From: Chloroflexota bacterium
Lineage (GTDB): Bacteria; Chloroflexota; Anaerolineae; Aggregatilineales; Ch27
Length of the DNA: 64,000 bases
Reading direction: 5' to 3'
Assembly: GCA_019873685.1 (NCBI GenBank)
Contig: JAIOAT010000004.1
Coordinates: 1-64,000, forward strand
Shown here: piece by piece, positions 16,525 through 25,378 of the stretch
Layout: every line of letters starts with the position of its first letter
How positions within the stretch are numbered: the stretch's first letter is position 1
The notes under the pieces: generated by a model
Seen by the model: the letters and a program-made list of their open reading frames with translations, nothing else
Told to the model about the DNA's origin: nothing
Databases searched by the model: none
Program-made: the position numbers and the translations under genes

Positions 16525-18780
16525 TCAGGTCTGCTCCGGCGCGGCAGTCTTGAAGATCAGGCCGTTCTTGCCCGCCGTGATGTGAATGGCCGTGCCGGGG
16601 GCGGGATTCTCCTTGAGCAGGAAGTCGGCCAGCGGCTCGCGCAGGTGCTGGCGGATAATGCGGCGCAGCGGGCGCGCACCCCATTCGGGATGATCGTTCT
16701 GGTCAAGCATCCAGCGCCGGGCGCGATCGGTGAATTCCAGGATCAGGCCCCGTGTGGCGGCCAGGCGCGCTTCAGCGTTGAGCAACAGGTCAAGAATCTG
16801 CGCCAGGTGCTCCGCGCTCAGCGGGTGGAAGATCACGATCTCGTCCAGCCGGTTGAGGAACTCCGGGCGGAAGTGGGCGTGCACTTCCTCCATCACCGCC
16901 TCACGGACTTCCTCTGTGATCTCAGGCACGGCCAGGTGTTCCGCGCCCAGATTGCTGGTCATGATGATCACGGTTTCGCTGAAGTTGGCGGTGTTGCCAC
17001 GTCCATCGGTCAACCGGCCTTCTTCCAGCACCTGAAGCAGGATGTCCAGCACGCGGGGATGGGCCTTTTCCACCTCGTCGAAGAGCACGATCAGGTAAGG
17101 CTGCTGGCGGACGCGCTCGGTGAGCTGGCCGCCTGCTTCGCTATCCACATAGCCAGAGGGGGAACCGATCAGGCGGTTGACCGTAGACTCGTTCTGGAAC
17201 TCACTCATGTCGAGCTGGAGCATGGCATCTTCGCTGCCGAACATGAATTCGGCCAGGGCTTTGGCCAGTTCGGTCTTGCCGACGCCAGTCGGACCCAGGA
17301 AGAGGAAGCCGCCGATGGGGCGTTTCTTATCCTTGAGACCGACGCGGGCAGTCTTGACGGCGCGGCTGACGGCCAGCACGGCCTCCTCCTGGCCGATGAT
17401 GCGCTCGTGCAGGTGCTCGACCATCCGGGCGTAGCGGTTGCGCTCGTCCTCTCCCAGCTTGCTGACGGGAATGCCGGTCATCTGGCTGGCGGCCAGGGTG
17501 ACATCTTCGGCGTCCAGGGTGCTGTCAAAACCGTTTTCCTTCTCCGGCTTGAAGGCGATGTGCTGCTGGCTGCCCATGTTGACCAGCGCAGCGGCGCGGT
17601 GGAGCAGGTTTTCCGCGCTGCGCGGGAGGGGCGTGCCAGACATGTAACGGTTGGCCAGCGCGGCGGCCATACTCAGCGCGTCGTCGGTGATGGTGATGTC
17701 GTAATCAGCGGCGAGTTGCGGCTTGAGCGTCTGCAGGATGAGCACGGTTTCCTTTTCGTCCGGCGCGGGGACGCGCAGGCGCTGGCTGTGCTCGTGTATC
17801 GCCGGGATGGCCGCCAGCACTTCATTGTAGGTCGCTTCGGTGGTTGTCCCGATAATCACGGGGTCGCTGCTCAGGAAGGCTTTCTGCAGGTCGGCGGGCA
17901 CTTTGGGCTGGCGCAGACGCGTTTGCTGGTCGAAGAACCGATCGATCTGCGGGATGAACAGGATGCCGCCAGTCGCCTTGTTGATCCCGGCGCGGATGGC
18001 CCGCACCGGGTCATCGAGCAGGGCGGTTTCGTCGATCTGCACCAGCCGATCCAGCCCAAGCGGGCCTTTGCCCTCGGCGATCAGGAGGGCCAGGCTATAC
18101 GCCAGGGTGCGCTTGCCGACGCCTTCCTGCCCGATCAGGATGACATGCCGGTTGACCCGCTGGGCGAGCATGTTGATCAACTCGGTCAACAATGCCTGTC
18201 GGTAATGGACGGGGCGCTTCTCCCCGGCGCGGGCCAGCGCCACGTAGTCTACAGCGGTGCCGCCCATCTGCCGGGCGACGGCTGAAGCGCTGGCGGGCTT
18301 GGCCGGGCTGCCGCCGATCAGGCTGAGCATTGCTTCCGGGGTGATGCCATACTGGGCCAGGATGCCGCCCGTGCCCAGCCGCTTCTGGCTCATGGCGGCC
18401 AGCAGGTGGTCGGTGCGCACGTAGACTTCGTTGCTCTGCTCGGCATAGGTCAGGGCGTCGTCGATGGCAATGATCATCTGGCGGGAAAGCTGCACTGCCT
18501 TGTTATCCCGGGTAATGAAGACCAGGTCGCCGGGGAGATCGCGGCGGCTCTCCACAGCCAGGCGGGTCTGGCGAGCCAGGCGGGTCAGATCGACGTTATT
18601 GCTGGCGGCAAACCGTTGCAGCAAGGCATGGCCCGGGGTGTCCTTAGCCTCGATCAGCGCCAGCAATGCCATTTCCGGGAAGATGTTGTTCTTGCGGTAG
18701 CGGTCCATCAGGGCCGCAGTGTCATTCAGCAGGGCGGCGGTATCTGGCGCCAGCAGGTTAGGGTTGAGCGTTGCTCCCAT
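16525..18780 (-). CDS. ClpA/ClpB-family AAA+ ATPase with degenerate first ATPase domain
   Basis: The 751-residue protein has a Clp N-domain (about 1-150), D1 (about 190-430) and D2 (about 455-740). D2 is intact: Walker A GPTGVGKT with Lys502, Walker B VLFDEVEKAHP, pore loop SGYVD, arginine finger FLNRLDE and sensor-2 GARPLRR. D1 is not. Its Walker A reads GQEGVGKR (Lys223, Arg224 instead of Ser/Thr), Walker B reads ILFIPQID (Pro277-Gln278 for Asp-Glu), and the KYRGEFEER pore loop and RRF arginine-finger region are replaced. No ClpB-type coiled-coil middle domain and no clear ClpP-docking tripeptide are seen. It probably works as a protein remodeller powered by D2 only. GAGAGG precedes ATG 18780. 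Confidence 0.9.
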   Translation of the reverse strand: MGATLNPNLLAPDTAALLNDTAALMDRYRKNNIFPEMALLALIEAKDTPGHALLQRFAASNNVDLTRLARQTRLAVESRRDLPGDLVFITRDNKAVQLSRQMIIAIDDALTYAEQSNEVYVRTDHLLAAMSQKRLGTGGILAQYGITPEAMLSLIGGSPAKPASASAVARQMGGTAVDYVALARAGEKRPVHYRQALLTELINMLAQRVNRHVILIGQEGVGKRTLAYSLALLIAEGKGPLGLDRLVQIDETALLDDPVRAIRAGINKATGGILFIPQIDRFFDQQTRLRQPKVPADLQKAFLSSDPVIIGTTTEATYNEVLAAIPAIHEHSQRLRVPAPDEKETVLILQTLKPQLAADYDITITDDALSMAAALANRYMSGTPLPRSAENLLHRAAALVNMGSQQHIAFKPEKENGFDSTLDAEDVTLAASQMTGIPVSKLGEDERNRYARMVEHLHERIIGQEEAVLAVSRAVKTARVGLKDKKRPIGGFLFLGPTGVGKTELAKALAEFMFGSEDAMLQLDMSEFQNESTVNRLIGSPSGYVDSEAGGQLTERVRQQPYLIVLFDEVEKAHPRVLDILLQVLEEGRLTDGRGNTANFSETVIIMTSNLGAEHLAVPEITEEVREAVMEEVHAHFRPEFLNRLDEIVIFHPLSAEHLAQILDLLLNAEARLAATRGLILEFTDRARRWMLDQNDHPEWGARPLRRIIRQHLREPLADFLLKENPAPGTAIHITAGKNGLIFKTAAPEQT

Positions 18781-18953
18781 GTGTTGAACCTCTCAAGTGC
18801 CGGGGCACGGATCTGTCCGGAGGGTGGCGCTGTAGCGCCGCGAATCAATACGCCGCAATCGGCCAAAAGTCGCTGCGGGAGCGAATCACCGGTCAGGCGA
18901 GCAGCCCTGCCAGGAGACGCCTCGCCTCAGGAGTATAACATAGCCTGCCGGAC

Positions 18954-20675
18954 TCAGGGCAGGCGAAGGCCGCTGCCAGCCATGAGAGTCGGGCTGAGGT
19001 GCACTGGCAGTATGCCCGTGACCGGCCTGGCGCCGAACAGGGCCGCGCAGGCAGCGTCAATGGCTGCGGGCAGGGGGGTGTAAACGGCCATATACGCGGC
19101 AACATCCGGGAACTGTTGCCAGTCGTAGGGAGAGCGGAGCGCCACAGCGATGGTCTTCTCCGGAGGCAGGGCGCGGACCAGCGCCTGCAGCTCGGGGTTC
19201 TGCGCCGCGTCGATGGTGAAGACGATGGCGATTTCCGCCGCCTGCGCGGCCTCGACCGCCCAGCTGCGCTCTTCTGCTGTTGGTCCCAGCGAGACGCCGA
19301 CAAAGCGCAGGGCGGGATGATAGGCTTCACACGTGCGGGCGATGCTCGGCAGGGTAGCCGGGTAGATCAGGGCCACCTGTCGCTCTGCACTCAGCGGGAT
19401 GGCCCCCGTCCGGTCGTAGGCCAGGGTCACCGCGGCGGCGAGCAGCTGCGATACCAGTTGTTCATGGGCATCGCGGTTGATCCGCTGGCGGGCCGTGACC
19501 GGCTCCAGCGGCGACCAGTCCAGCACGTCGAACTGTGCCTTCAGGCGTAGAATGCGGCGGGCAGATTCCTCAATCCGTTCCAGCGGAATGGCGCCGTTTT
19601 CTACCGCCCGGATGATCGCCTCGATGGCCGCCTGCTGGGTTTCCAGGCTGACGTGCGGTCCCGGCGTGATCAGGTCTACGCCGGCCTGGAGCGCCAGCAG
19701 AGCGGCCTGGGCCAGGCTGTAGCGCCGGTCAATGGCGTCCATGTCCAGCGCATCGGTCATGATCAGGCCGTCATAGCCGAGTTCCTGGCGCAGCAGCCCG
19801 CTGATGATCGGCGCCGATAGACTGGCCGGGGTTTCCGGCGCCGGGTCAAGAGCAGGATAGGCGACATGGGCGACGAGAATCGCCCCTACATCGGCGGCAA
19901 TGGCCTGCCGGAACGGAGCCAGTTCCACGGCCTCCAGGCGAGCGCGATCGTGTAGGACGACCGGCAGGGTGAGGTGTGAGTCTTCGCTGGTGTCGCCATG
20001 GCCGGGGAAGTGCTTGGCGGTGGCCAGCACACCGCCCGCCTGCAACCCCCGGATCATTGCGGCGGCCATGGCGCCTGTCAGGGCGGGGTCGGCGCTGAAG
20101 GCCCGGCGAAAGAGAACAGGGTTATCCGGGTTGGTCTCCACATCAGCAACCGGGGCCAGGTTCATGGTGATGCCAACAGCGCGCAATTCCTCGGCCATCG
20201 CCAGGCCGATGCTTTGCGCATAGGCTGGATCGCCGGTCGCCGTTACGGCCATGCTGACCGGGAAAGCTGTGAAGGCATTGGCCTCCGCGTTAGCCAGCCG
20301 GGAAACCGGACCGCCTTCCTGGTCAATAGCGATCCAGGCCGGGGCCGCGCCCGGCTGGGCGACGATCGCGGCCTGGATGTCATTGGTCAGGCGGGTGATC
20401 TGTTCCGGTGTGCTGGTGTTATAGCCGAACAGGATGACGCCGCCGGGCTGGTAGCGGGCCAGGAAGGCGGCGCTGTCCAGGGTGAGCACTTCCCCCCACA
20501 GGCTGACCATGAACAACTGGGCAACCTTCTGCGTGGTGGACATCCCGGCGAGCAGACGATCAACCTCGTCGGTCTGCGCATGGACAGGCAGCACGCGGAG
20601 CCACGGCAGGATCAGCAACCCTACCAGCAACAAGACGCCCGGCGCAGGTGGCCAGCGTCCGGGTCGGGGCGGCAT
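18954..20675 (-). CDS. Exported glycoside hydrolase family 3 (beta-N-acetylhexosaminidase-like)
   Basis: The 573-residue protein has a signal peptide (hydrophobic core about residues 13-32, cleavage after VHAQ). The GH3 barrel has the NagZ-like motifs IAIDQEGGPVSRL, KHFPGHGDTSEDSH with the catalytic Asp/His pair, and GLIMTDALDMDAI holding the nucleophile Asp. A C-terminal alpha/beta region (about 400-570) resembles the second GH3 domain. It likely removes N-acetylglucosamine from peptidoglycan fragments or other glycans outside the membrane. Its ATG is two bases after the stop of the upstream response regulator, so the two are an operon and the enzyme may answer to that regulator. Confidence 0.9.
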   Translation of the reverse strand: MPPRPGRWPPAPGVLLLVGLLILPWLRVLPVHAQTDEVDRLLAGMSTTQKVAQLFMVSLWGEVLTLDSAAFLARYQPGGVILFGYNTSTPEQITRLTNDIQAAIVAQPGAAPAWIAIDQEGGPVSRLANAEANAFTAFPVSMAVTATGDPAYAQSIGLAMAEELRAVGITMNLAPVADVETNPDNPVLFRRAFSADPALTGAMAAAMIRGLQAGGVLATAKHFPGHGDTSEDSHLTLPVVLHDRARLEAVELAPFRQAIAADVGAILVAHVAYPALDPAPETPASLSAPIISGLLRQELGYDGLIMTDALDMDAIDRRYSLAQAALLALQAGVDLITPGPHVSLETQQAAIEAIIRAVENGAIPLERIEESARRILRLKAQFDVLDWSPLEPVTARQRINRDAHEQLVSQLLAAAVTLAYDRTGAIPLSAERQVALIYPATLPSIARTCEAYHPALRFVGVSLGPTAEERSWAVEAAQAAEIAIVFTIDAAQNPELQALVRALPPEKTIAVALRSPYDWQQFPDVAAYMAVYTPLPAAIDAACAALFGARPVTGILPVHLSPTLMAGSGLRLP

Positions 20676-20677
20676 CG

Positions 20678-21529
20678 CTAATCCTGCATGCCGGGCAGAT
20701 CGGCCAGGCGGTAGCCAATCCCGCGAATGTTCACTACCAGGTCAGGGTCCTGGCCGGCGTTCTTCAGCTTGCGGCGCAGGTTGCTGATGTGAGGGCGGAT
20801 GACTTCCCGCGCTTCCGGCTCGTCAATGGAATAGCCCCGCACCTCACGCACCAGCTCGTGGCAGGGGACGACCCGTCCACGGTGCACGGCCAGGTACAGC
20901 AGCAGGTCAAACTCGGTGGGGGTCAGGTCGATAGGCTGCTCGCCGATGGCGATCTGGTAGCGACCGGGGAAGATGGTCAGCGGACCCAGAGTCATGGTGT
21001 TGATCGGCGTGGCAATCGGCGTGACAGGGGCGGGCGCCGGTTCAACCGGTGTTTCGCGGGCAGCGGGCGACTTGGCCTCGGCGACATTGGCAAGTTCAGC
21101 CACATTGTTCTGGATGGCGTCCAGCAGGGCGCGCCGCCGCTTGAGGTTGCGGGAGCGCTCAATACCACGGGCCACGCTGTCACGGATGTCCTGGCTGGAG
21201 CTGGGCTTGATCAGGTAGTCATGCGCGCCCAGCCGCAGGCTTTCCACGGCGGTGTCCAGGCTGGCGTAGCCGGTAAGCAGGATGACAATGGCCTCCGGCG
21301 CGCTTTCCCGGACGCGGGCCAGCAGCTCCACGCCGCTGATGCCGGGCATGCGGATGTCGGTCAGAATGACATCATAGTTCTGCCGGGCAATCATCTCCAA
21401 CGCTTCTTCGCCGCTGGCTGCGGAGTCAACCTGGTAGCCGACACGCTGCAGCGTCTTGGTGATGGAGTAGCGGATGGCGCTTTCGTCATCTACGACCAGA
21501 ACATGGGCGGTTTCGTTATCTGTAGTCAT
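20678..21529 (-). CDS. OmpR-type response regulator with winged-helix output
   Basis: The 283-residue protein has a receiver (residues 8-125: VLVVDDES, phosphoacceptor Asp58 in ILTDIRMPG, LLTGYAS, YLIKPSS). A 60-residue P/A-rich linker follows, then a C-terminal Trans_Reg_C winged helix (LTPTEFDLLLYLAVHRGRVV, recognition region REVIRPHISNLRRKL, wing IRGIGYRL). No kinase is next to it. ATG 21529 is preferred because the alternative start at 21577 lies in the -35 box of a TTGACG-17-TAATTC promoter. It is the first gene of an operon with the GH3 enzyme. Confidence 0.92.
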   Translation of the reverse strand: MTTDNETAHVLVVDDESAIRYSITKTLQRVGYQVDSAASGEEALEMIARQNYDVILTDIRMPGISGVELLARVRESAPEAIVILLTGYASLDTAVESLRLGAHDYLIKPSSSQDIRDSVARGIERSRNLKRRRALLDAIQNNVAELANVAEAKSPAARETPVEPAPAPVTPIATPINTMTLGPLTIFPGRYQIAIGEQPIDLTPTEFDLLLYLAVHRGRVVPCHELVREVRGYSIDEPEAREVIRPHISNLRRKLKNAGQDPDLVVNIRGIGYRLADLPGMQD

Positions 21530-21548
21530 GGGTTCTCGGCGTCTTTTT

Positions 21549-21577
21549 GAATTAGTCGCTAATATACAGGTCGTCAA
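21549..21577 (-). promoter_or_regulatory. Promoter of response regulator-GH3 operon
   Basis: TTGACG (21577-21572) and TAATTC (21554-21549) are spaced 17 bases apart on the minus strand, predicting a start near 21542, about 13 bases before ATG 21529. Confidence 0.6.
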
Positions 21578-21650
21578 GGGTACCTTAACTATACTTCATT
21601 TTGCCTATGACTGCAAATTAGTGGGTTTATTTAGGAGAGCTTATTAGCTT

Positions 21651-23138
21651 TTAGAATCGTTCCCAGTGCAGCAGGAGCGCTGCCTGAGCGCGATCGCTAA
21701 GCGCATACGGCTGGGCGATCCGACTATGCGGTCCGGCAACCACCCAGGCGATCGCATCACCGGCGATTAGCAGCGGCAAGCGGTCGCGGACACCAGCCGG
21801 CACATGAGCGTTGATCAGGAAGTCCTTGACTTTCTGAGTCTGCCCGGCCAGTCCAAACGGCTGGAAGCGATCGCCCGGCTTCCGCGTACGCAGAATCAGT
21901 GAAGTTTCTGGCGGGACAGCCAGCGTAGCGACCAGCGGCTGGCCGTGGAAGGCTGCCGGATTCTCATCGGGGGTCAGCCAGCGGGCCTCCAGCGCCCAGG
22001 GGCAATCCAGCAGCGCAGTGTAACCGGGTACAGTCACCGGTAAGACCGTTCCCGGCTGAAGTAGCGGCCAGTCAGGGAGGGCGATCGCAGCATCTGCCCG
22101 TTGCAGAATCAGGCGGTCGTACTCGATGCGCAGCAGGAAGCCGCCCGGCAGGTCAGCCTGCTGGCCGGTGACGCCCTGGCGGGCCACCTGGAGCGCTTTT
22201 TCCAGCGCCGCAAAGCTGATGTCTCCACCGGCAGGGGCCAGGTGCCGCAGCGCCAGCCGTAACATCCCGCGCTGGACGCCCACCAGGTATCTGTCGCTGC
22301 GGAAGCGGCTCAGCCGAAGGACGATGCGGTCAGCCCGGCGGCTGAGCAGGCAGGTAGCCAGCGCCGCGCTGATTTGCGCTTCAAGCGCCGCATAGTCCGC
22401 GGCAAGGATTTCAGCAGTCTGGGCCAGCCGTTCCCGAATGCCGGGAGTCAAGCGTTCCAGCAGGGGGACGGCCTCATGGCGGATCCGGTTGCGGAAGTAG
22501 GTCAGGTCGGCATTGGTGTCATCCTGGCGGGCGGGCAGGCCAAAGGTGTCGCAATACGCCTGAGTAGCAGCGCGGGGGATGCCCAGCAGCGGACGGAGCA
22601 GCGTCACGCCGGACGGCGGGCTATCGTCGGGCAGCAGGTGGGCGGCGGTCAACGGCGTCGCCGGTTGCATGCCACGCAGGCCGGTCAGGCCGCTGCCACG
22701 AAGCAGATGCATGAGGAGGGTTTCCGCCTGATCGTCGGCGGTATGGCCCAGCGCAATGGCCGCCGCGCCTGTGGCCACGGCAACACGAGCCAGGAATGAG
22801 TAGCGGGCGCGACGGGCGGCTTCCTCAGTGCTCAGGTTGTACAGGGCAGCCAGCGCGGCGACGTCGACACGTTCGCACGTCACCGGCAGGCCCCAGGCTG
22901 CCGCGGTCTGCGCCACGAATTCGGCGTCAGCGCGGCTGGCTTCGCCGCGTAGACCGTGATCAAGGGTGGCGACATGCAGCCGCAGGCCCAGCTCTGAGCT
23001 GGCGCGGTGGAGCAGGTGCAGCAGGCACAGCGAGTCCGCGCCGCCGGAGACGGCAACGACCAGCGGGCGGCCTGTCGTCATATAGGGGAGCAGATGATGG
23101 CGTGTCAGCGCCTTCAAGAATTCAGAAAGCAGGTCCAT
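21651..23138 (-). CDS. tilS: tRNA(Ile)-lysidine synthase
   Basis: TilS modifies the wobble C of the tRNA-Ile CAU anticodon to lysidine. The 495-residue protein has the N-type ATP pyrophosphatase loop VVAVSGGADSLCLLHLL, DHGLRGEASRADAEFV, and ALGHTADDQAETLLMHLLRGSGLTGLRGM, all TilS hallmarks. The C-terminal domain contains LRTRKPGDRFQPFGLAGQTQKVKDFL, the TilS_C signature. Start ATG 23138 (MDLLSEF) has no ribosome site and lies six bases after a TATACT -10 box, so the transcript may be leaderless. It is divergent from the mreB cluster. Confidence 0.94.
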   Translation of the reverse strand: MDLLSEFLKALTRHHLLPYMTTGRPLVVAVSGGADSLCLLHLLHRASSELGLRLHVATLDHGLRGEASRADAEFVAQTAAAWGLPVTCERVDVAALAALYNLSTEEAARRARYSFLARVAVATGAAAIALGHTADDQAETLLMHLLRGSGLTGLRGMQPATPLTAAHLLPDDSPPSGVTLLRPLLGIPRAATQAYCDTFGLPARQDDTNADLTYFRNRIRHEAVPLLERLTPGIRERLAQTAEILAADYAALEAQISAALATCLLSRRADRIVLRLSRFRSDRYLVGVQRGMLRLALRHLAPAGGDISFAALEKALQVARQGVTGQQADLPGGFLLRIEYDRLILQRADAAIALPDWPLLQPGTVLPVTVPGYTALLDCPWALEARWLTPDENPAAFHGQPLVATLAVPPETSLILRTRKPGDRFQPFGLAGQTQKVKDFLINAHVPAGVRDRLPLLIAGDAIAWVVAGPHSRIAQPYALSDRAQAALLLHWERF

Positions 23139-23144
23139 GGCTTC

Positions 23145-23173
23145 AGTATAGTGCACGGGCAGGGGGAGGTCGA
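23145..23173 (-). promoter_or_regulatory. Putative leaderless promoter of tilS
   Basis: TCGACC (23173-23168), a 17-base spacer and TATACT (23150-23145) lie on the minus strand. The -10 ends six bases before the tilS ATG, and no ribosome site is present. Confidence 0.5.
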
Positions 23174-23309
23174 GACCGGCTTGCACGAGGCGAGGAAGCT
23201 ATTTGGGGGGCTAAAACGGGATAGAATCGTGACTGTTGCTGAAGATGAAAGGATGCTTAAATTGAAGGGCGCGGCGGTGAGCGCAGTAGTTGGGCCGTGA
23301 TCCGTATGC

Positions 23310-23315
23310 TATAAT
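23310..23315 (+). promoter_or_regulatory. -10 box of the mreB cluster
   Basis: A perfect TATAAT lies 46 bases before the mreB start with no strong -35. It overlaps in-frame ATG 23314, excluding that start. Confidence 0.5.
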
Positions 23316-23361
23316 GCCCAGTCGTGTCTTCCTGCACGACGTGAAGGAGACTAAACCGACT

Positions 23362-24423
23362 GTGTTGAGTCCATTGGATTGGCTACTCGGCCTTTTCTCC
23401 CTCGATATAGGCATTGACCTGGGCACGGCAAACACCCTGGTCAGTGTGCGGGGGAAGGGCATTGTCATTAACGAACCATCCTACGTTGCCATTGAGAAGA
23501 AAACACGCCGTCCCCTGGCCATCGGACGCGAAGCCAAGGAGATGGTTGGCAAGACCCCGGCCAATATCGTCGCTATCCGCCCGCTGCGTGATGGCGTGAT
23601 CAGTGAGTTCGATATCACCGAGGCCATGCTTGACTACTTCATCCGCAAGGCCCACGAGCAGACCTGGGTGCCGGTGCCCCGTCCGCGGGTGGTCGTGGGG
23701 ATTCCCAGCGGCGTGACCGAGGTGGAAAAGCGGGCCGTCTACGACGCGACGATGAGCGCCGGCGCGCGGGAAGCCTTCCTGATTGAGGAGCCGGTAGCCG
23801 CGGCGATTGGCGCCGGGCTGCCGATTACCGAGACGCACGGCTCCATGGTTGTGGATATCGGCGGCGGCACTACCGAAGTGGCCGTGTTCTCGCTTGGCGG
23901 GATTGTGATCAGCCGCTCGATCCGGGTGGCGGGCGATGAGCTGGACGAGGATATCGTGCAGTACATGCGCAACAAGTACAACCTGCTGATCGGCGACCGC
24001 ACGGCAGAGCGGGCCAAGATTGAGATCGGCTCAGCCTATCCGTTGCCGGAAGAACGCACGATCACGCTGCGGGGCCGCAATCTGGTCACCGGTCTGCCGG
24101 AAGCGATCGAAGTCAGCTCGATCGAATTGCGGGAGGCGCTGGCTGGTTCGGTGAGTATCATTGTCAACACGATCAAAGAGGCGCTCGATGCGACGCCGCC
24201 CGAACTGGTGGCCGACCTCATGGAGTCCGGCATCTGCATGGCGGGCGGTGGAAGCCAGCTCAAGAGCCTGACGGAACGGGTGGCCGAGGAGACGAACATC
24301 AAGGTCTGGCTGGCCGACGATCCGATGACCTGTGTGGCGCGTGGCGCCGGGCGTATCCTGGAAGACTACGACAACCTGCGGCGGTTGCTGGTCGGCCTGG
24401 AGCGTGGCAGCACGCAGCACTGA
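23362..24423 (+). CDS. mreB: Rod shape-determining protein MreB
   Basis: MreB is the bacterial actin that guides lateral wall synthesis. The ATPase phosphate loops are clear: IGIDLGTANTLVSV, VVDIGGGTTEVAVFSLGG, and MAGGGSQLKSL, with IEEPVAAAIGAGLP between them. I take GTG 23362 (MLSPLDWLLGLFS, an amphipathic membrane-binding N-terminus), giving 353 residues. An AAGGAG site lies 12 bases upstream, and the longer frame starts inside the TATAAT box. It heads the mreBCD-PBP2-minCDE-rodA cluster. Confidence 0.95.
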   Translation: MLSPLDWLLGLFSLDIGIDLGTANTLVSVRGKGIVINEPSYVAIEKKTRRPLAIGREAKEMVGKTPANIVAIRPLRDGVISEFDITEAMLDYFIRKAHEQTWVPVPRPRVVVGIPSGVTEVEKRAVYDATMSAGAREAFLIEEPVAAAIGAGLPITETHGSMVVDIGGGTTEVAVFSLGGIVISRSIRVAGDELDEDIVQYMRNKYNLLIGDRTAERAKIEIGSAYPLPEERTITLRGRNLVTGLPEAIEVSSIELREALAGSVSIIVNTIKEALDATPPELVADLMESGICMAGGGSQLKSLTERVAEETNIKVWLADDPMTCVARGAGRILEDYDNLRRLLVGLERGSTQH

Positions 24424-24523
24424 TTGTGGCGCGGCCTCGCTCGCCGGTTAGCAGCCGTCAGCGTGGCTGAGGCTGGCCGCAGGCGACACCGGATCGTGTA
24501 CCGGGGTTCCACTGGCAGAGTCT

Positions 24524-25357
24524 ATGTACCGTTCAAACCGCCTGCTGCTGTTTGTGATCAGCGTTATCCTGTGCGGAATCCTGATTGCGCTGAGCGTGGC
24601 AGGCCTGACCGCCCCGATAGGCAATTTGCTGGCGGTTCCGCTCCAGTGGGTGGAAGGCGTCGCCAACGGCCTGGTGATGCGCACCACCGGGCTGGCGGAA
24701 GATATCCTGACCATCCAGCAGCTTGAGGAGCGTAACCGCAGCCTGGAAGCGGCGCTGGCGGCGTACCAGGCGGAGATCGTGGAACTGCGCGAGATCCGCC
24801 ACGACTACGACCGTATCGCCGCCCTGCTGGAATACACCCGCGCTCGCCAGAACGAGGAGTACCTGGTGGCTGATGTCATTGGCCGTGACATCAGCGCTTT
24901 CACCCGTGTGATCTTCATCAACCGCGGCGCCCGCGATGGCGTGACCGAAGGGATGCCGGTCGTTACCGAGAAGGGGCTGGTGGGCAGGGTGACGCAGGTC
25001 AGCGCGAATGCCGCCCCGGTGCTGCTGATCACGGATCCGATCAGCGCCGTCAACGCGCGTCTGCTGAATTCCCGCGCCGAGGGCAGTGTGCTGGGGCAGG
25101 CGGGCGGCCTGCGGATGACCTATATCGACCTGAACGCGACGCTGCAGGAAGGCGACACGGCGGTGACCTCCGGCCTGGGCGGGAACTTCCCGGAGGGGAT
25201 CATCATCGGCCAGGTGACCAGCATTCGCCAGTTCCAGTTTGAGTTGTTTCAGGAAGCAGAAATTCGCAGCCTGAACGACTTTGACCGCCTGGAGACGGTA
25301 CTGGTCATCACCAACTTCCAGCCCGTAGACCTGTCTGTGTTCGAAAGACCGGGTTAG
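24524..25357 (+). CDS. mreC: Rod shape-determining protein MreC
   Basis: MreC is the periplasm-side scaffold that activates PBP2-RodA. The 277-residue protein has one N-terminal TM (about residues 6-30), a coiled coil (about 62-100, QQLEERNRSLEAALAAYQAE), then the two beta-barrel domains: VIGRDISAFTRVIFINRGARDGV, GMPVVTEKGLVGRV, VLLITDPISAVNARLL, and GDTAVTSGLGGNFPEGIIIGQV. These are standard MreC landmarks. A 100-base gap from mreB contains a GCGGCC/GGCCGC inverted repeat but no obvious terminator. Confidence 0.94.
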   Translation: MYRSNRLLLFVISVILCGILIALSVAGLTAPIGNLLAVPLQWVEGVANGLVMRTTGLAEDILTIQQLEERNRSLEAALAAYQAEIVELREIRHDYDRIAALLEYTRARQNEEYLVADVIGRDISAFTRVIFINRGARDGVTEGMPVVTEKGLVGRVTQVSANAAPVLLITDPISAVNARLLNSRAEGSVLGQAGGLRMTYIDLNATLQEGDTAVTSGLGGNFPEGIIIGQVTSIRQFQFELFQEAEIRSLNDFDRLETVLVITNFQPVDLSVFERPG

Positions 25358-25378
25358 ACCCCCAGCGGGAGCCGATCG

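Noticed and set aside
18825-18838. GGCGCT/AGCGCC hairpin before the clp gene as CIRCE heat-shock operator
   Set aside because: It does not match the CIRCE sequence TTAGCACTC-N9-GAGTGCTAA.
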